Below are positions 61,701-64,000 of a stretch of DNA of 64,000 nucleotides, piece after piece. The DNA is from Cryptomeria japonica (Eukaryota; Streptophyta; Pinopsida; Cupressales; Cupressaceae), in the NCBI RefSeq assembly GCF_030272615.1, contig NC_081415.1, positions 375,923,392-375,987,391 on the forward strand, written 5' to 3'. How positions within the stretch are numbered: the first letter of the stretch is position 1; each line of letters opens with the position of its first letter. The translations under genes were made by a program, and so were the position numbers. The notes beneath the pieces were generated by a model. It was not told the origin of the DNA and ran no database searches. It worked only from the letters and a program-made list of their open reading frames with translations.

Positions 61701-64000
61701 ATTTTGACTGGCATTATGCTCCTAGAACCATGTTTGGCAACTTGTGCCTCGAAAATCCTAGTTGTAGAGTTTCAAAATTGAGGTTTGTTGGCACAATGAG
61801 CTTTTGGGGCACAAGTCCTAATTCCTGAGCCATGGGCATCAAAACATAATTTTCACTCGCATCATGCTCTTAGGAAATTGTTTCGAGGCTTTTGACTTGA
61901 AAGCCCAGGATTTGAAGCATCAAAATCAAGGTCTCGAGGCACAAAAAGAATTTGGGGTGCAAGTTCCAATTCTGGAGCCGCGGGTGTCAAAACGTGATTT
62001 TGATTGGCATCGTGCTCTCAGGACCTTGTTACAAAGCTTGTGCCTCGAAAGCCTTGGTTTTGGAGTATCAAAAATAGGGTTTGGAGGTATAACAAGCATT
62101 CAAGGCGTTACTTGTTATTCTAGAGCTGCAGGCATGAAAATGTGATTTTGACCAATCGTGCTCTTAGGTCCTCGTTTTGGAGCTTGTGCCTCAAAAGCCC
62201 CAGTTTCAGAGTGTCAAAAACTGAGGTTTGGAGGTACAACAAGTATTCGAAGTGCAAGTCATGATTCTAGAGCTACAAGCATCAAAACACAATTTTTATT
62301 AGCATCGTGCTCTTAGGACCTTGTTTCAGAGGTTGTGTCTTGAAGCCTCAGTTTTAGAGAGTCAAAATTGAGGTTTGGAGGCACAACAAAAATTTGGGGT
62401 GTGAGTCCCAATTCTGGAGCTGCGAGTGTCAAAATGCATTTTTGACTCACATCATGCTCTTAGGATGTCATTTTGGAGCATTAAAATCATTTTTTGCTGG
62501 CACAACAAGCATTTGAGATGTGAGTCCTGATTCCAGACCCGTAGGTGTCAAAACCTAATTTTGATTGGCATCCTTCTCTTAGGTCCTCGTTTCAAAGCTT
62601 GTGCCTCGAAATCCTAGGTTTTGAAGTGTCAAAATTGAGGTTTTAGGTTCAAAATAAAGGTTTTAGGCACAATGAACATTTGGGGCAAGAGTTCTGATTC
62701 TGGAGCCACGAGTGTCAAAACATGATTTTGAATGGCATCGTGCTCCTAGAACCTCATTTTGGAGCTTGTGCCTTGAAATCCTCCGTTTCAGAGCATCAAA
62801 ATCTGGGTTTGGATGCACAATGATCTTTTGAGGCACGAGTCCCCATTCTAGAGAAGTTGACATCAAAATGCGATTTCGACTGGCATCATTCTCTTAGGAC
62901 CTTGTTTCCAAGTTTGTGCCTCGAAAGCCCTAGTTTCGAAGTATCAAAATCAAGGTTTGGAGGCACAATGAGCATTTGTGGCACGAGTCCCGATTTCAAA
63001 GTCATGAGCATCAAAACATTATTTTCATTGGCATCATGCTCTTAAGACATTATTTCAAGGCTTGTACCTTGAAAGCCCCAGTTTTGGAGCATCAAAATCA
63101 GGGTTTGGAGGCACAACAAACTTTTGGGGGTGCAAGTCCAGATTCCATAACCACGGGCGTCAAAACATGATTTTGACTGGGATCTTGCTCTTAGGACCTC
63201 ATTTCAAAGCTTGTGCCTTGAAATCCCTAGTTTTGAAGCGTTAGAATTAGGAATTGGAGGCACAACAAGCTTTCGGGGCATGAGTCCCGATTCCTAGCCT
63301 GTGCCTCAAAAGCCCTGGTTTTGGAGTGTCAAAATTGGGGTTTGGAGGCACAAGGAGATTATGGGGCATGAGTCCCTATTTTGTACATGAATTTTGTGAA
63401 AGTGCAAGTTTTACTAGCATCATTTCCTTAGCATCTCATTTCAAAACTTTTACCTTGAAAGACCAAATTTCAGAGCATTGAAATCGGGGTTTGGAGGTAC
63501 AATGATCTTTGAGGGTGCGATTCTTGATTCTAGAGTAGCAGACATCAAAACATAATTTTGACTAGCATCATGCTCTTATGACCTCATTCCAAAGCTTGTG
63601 CCTCGAAAGCCACAATTTTGGAGCATCAAAATTGGGGTTTGGAGGCACAATGAGCTTTCGGGGGTTGTGAGTCTTAATTCCAGAACTGCGAGCATCAAAA
63701 TGCAATTTTGAAAACATCATGCTCTTACCACATCATTTCGGAGCTTGTGCCTCAAAAGCCCTAGTTTCAGATTGTCAAAATCAGGGTTTGAAGGAAAAAT
63801 GAGCTTTCAGATCATGAGTCTTGATTCTTTAGTCATGGGCATCAAAACATGATTTTGAATTCCATTATGCTCTTAGGATCTCATTTCATAGCTTGTGCCT
63901 TAAAATCCCCGGTCTTGGAGCATCAAAATCAAGATGTGGAGGCACAATGATCATTTGGGGTGTGAGTCCCAGTTACGAAGACGCGGGCATCAAAATGCGA
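58748..64000 (+). repeat. 148-bp satellite array, right block (runs off the window)
   Basis: About 35 more monomers, same strand and same family as 4946-37033. The block takes up the higher-order phase where the left block stopped. 58756-62581 is the rest of copy D (diagnostic ctcgacaa monomer at about 58935, ttttaatgat at about 59483) and 62582-64000 is the start of copy E (anchor ggtcctcg at 62582, cctagcctgtgcc at about 63294). Confidence 0.95.

Overview
The window is repetitive heterochromatin from a plant nuclear genome with no intact host gene. A large-genome seed plant, perhaps a gymnosperm, is my guess. The evidence for a plant is an LTR retrotransposon primer site matching plant initiator tRNA-Met, Sirevirus-like repeated polypurine tracts, a BED/hAT transposase of a type I associate with land plants, and pervasive C-to-T decay at CG and CHG sites. 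Species cannot be told from the sequence alone.

Layout. (1) 1-4940: the 3' part of an LTR retrotransposon (element 1), made of a non-coding leader, one long decayed ORF, a polypurine tract and a 3' LTR. (2) 4946-37033 and 58748-64000: a head-to-tail satellite of about 148 bp per monomer, strongly diverged between neighbours but organised into a giant higher-order repeat of about 8.1-9.6 kb. Copies begin at 5027, 13122, 22301, 31297 and 62582. (3) 37034-58747: a hAT DNA transposon inserted in the array. It has an 8-bp target duplication, imperfect terminal inverted repeats and TCGCC-rich subterminal regions. A paralogous empty site lies in another copy of the higher-order repeat. The transposon carries a decayed BED/hAT transposase (37823-40538, +) and three further decayed ORFs: a roughly 1,360-codon protein with a G-patch and coiled coil (45722-41631, -), an unknown 235-codon ORF (48007-48714, +), and an ORF on the minus strand cut in two by a later insertion (57643-57522 joined to 49766-49407). 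A tandem, promoter-like module (46184-47355) lies upstream of the G-patch ORF, and a single diverged copy (58043-58138) lies upstream of the split ORF. (4) 49767-57521: a complete LTR retrotransposon (element 2) nested in the hAT. It has 1148-bp LTRs, a GCCTC target duplication, a primer site, a gag-like ORF with zinc knuckles and a 1130-codon ORF. It has no protease, integrase, reverse transcriptase or RNase H.

Order of events: satellite and its higher-order amplification, then the hAT (about 13.95 kb), then element 2 inside the hAT. Element 1 went separately into the satellite. Nothing here is likely to make a full protein today. The most interesting points are the giant higher-order repeat, a large hAT with accessory ORFs and a shared upstream module, a motif that seems common to the hAT accessory protein and the retrotransposon ORF, and a nonsense-codon spectrum that is almost entirely C-to-T with TAG dominating.
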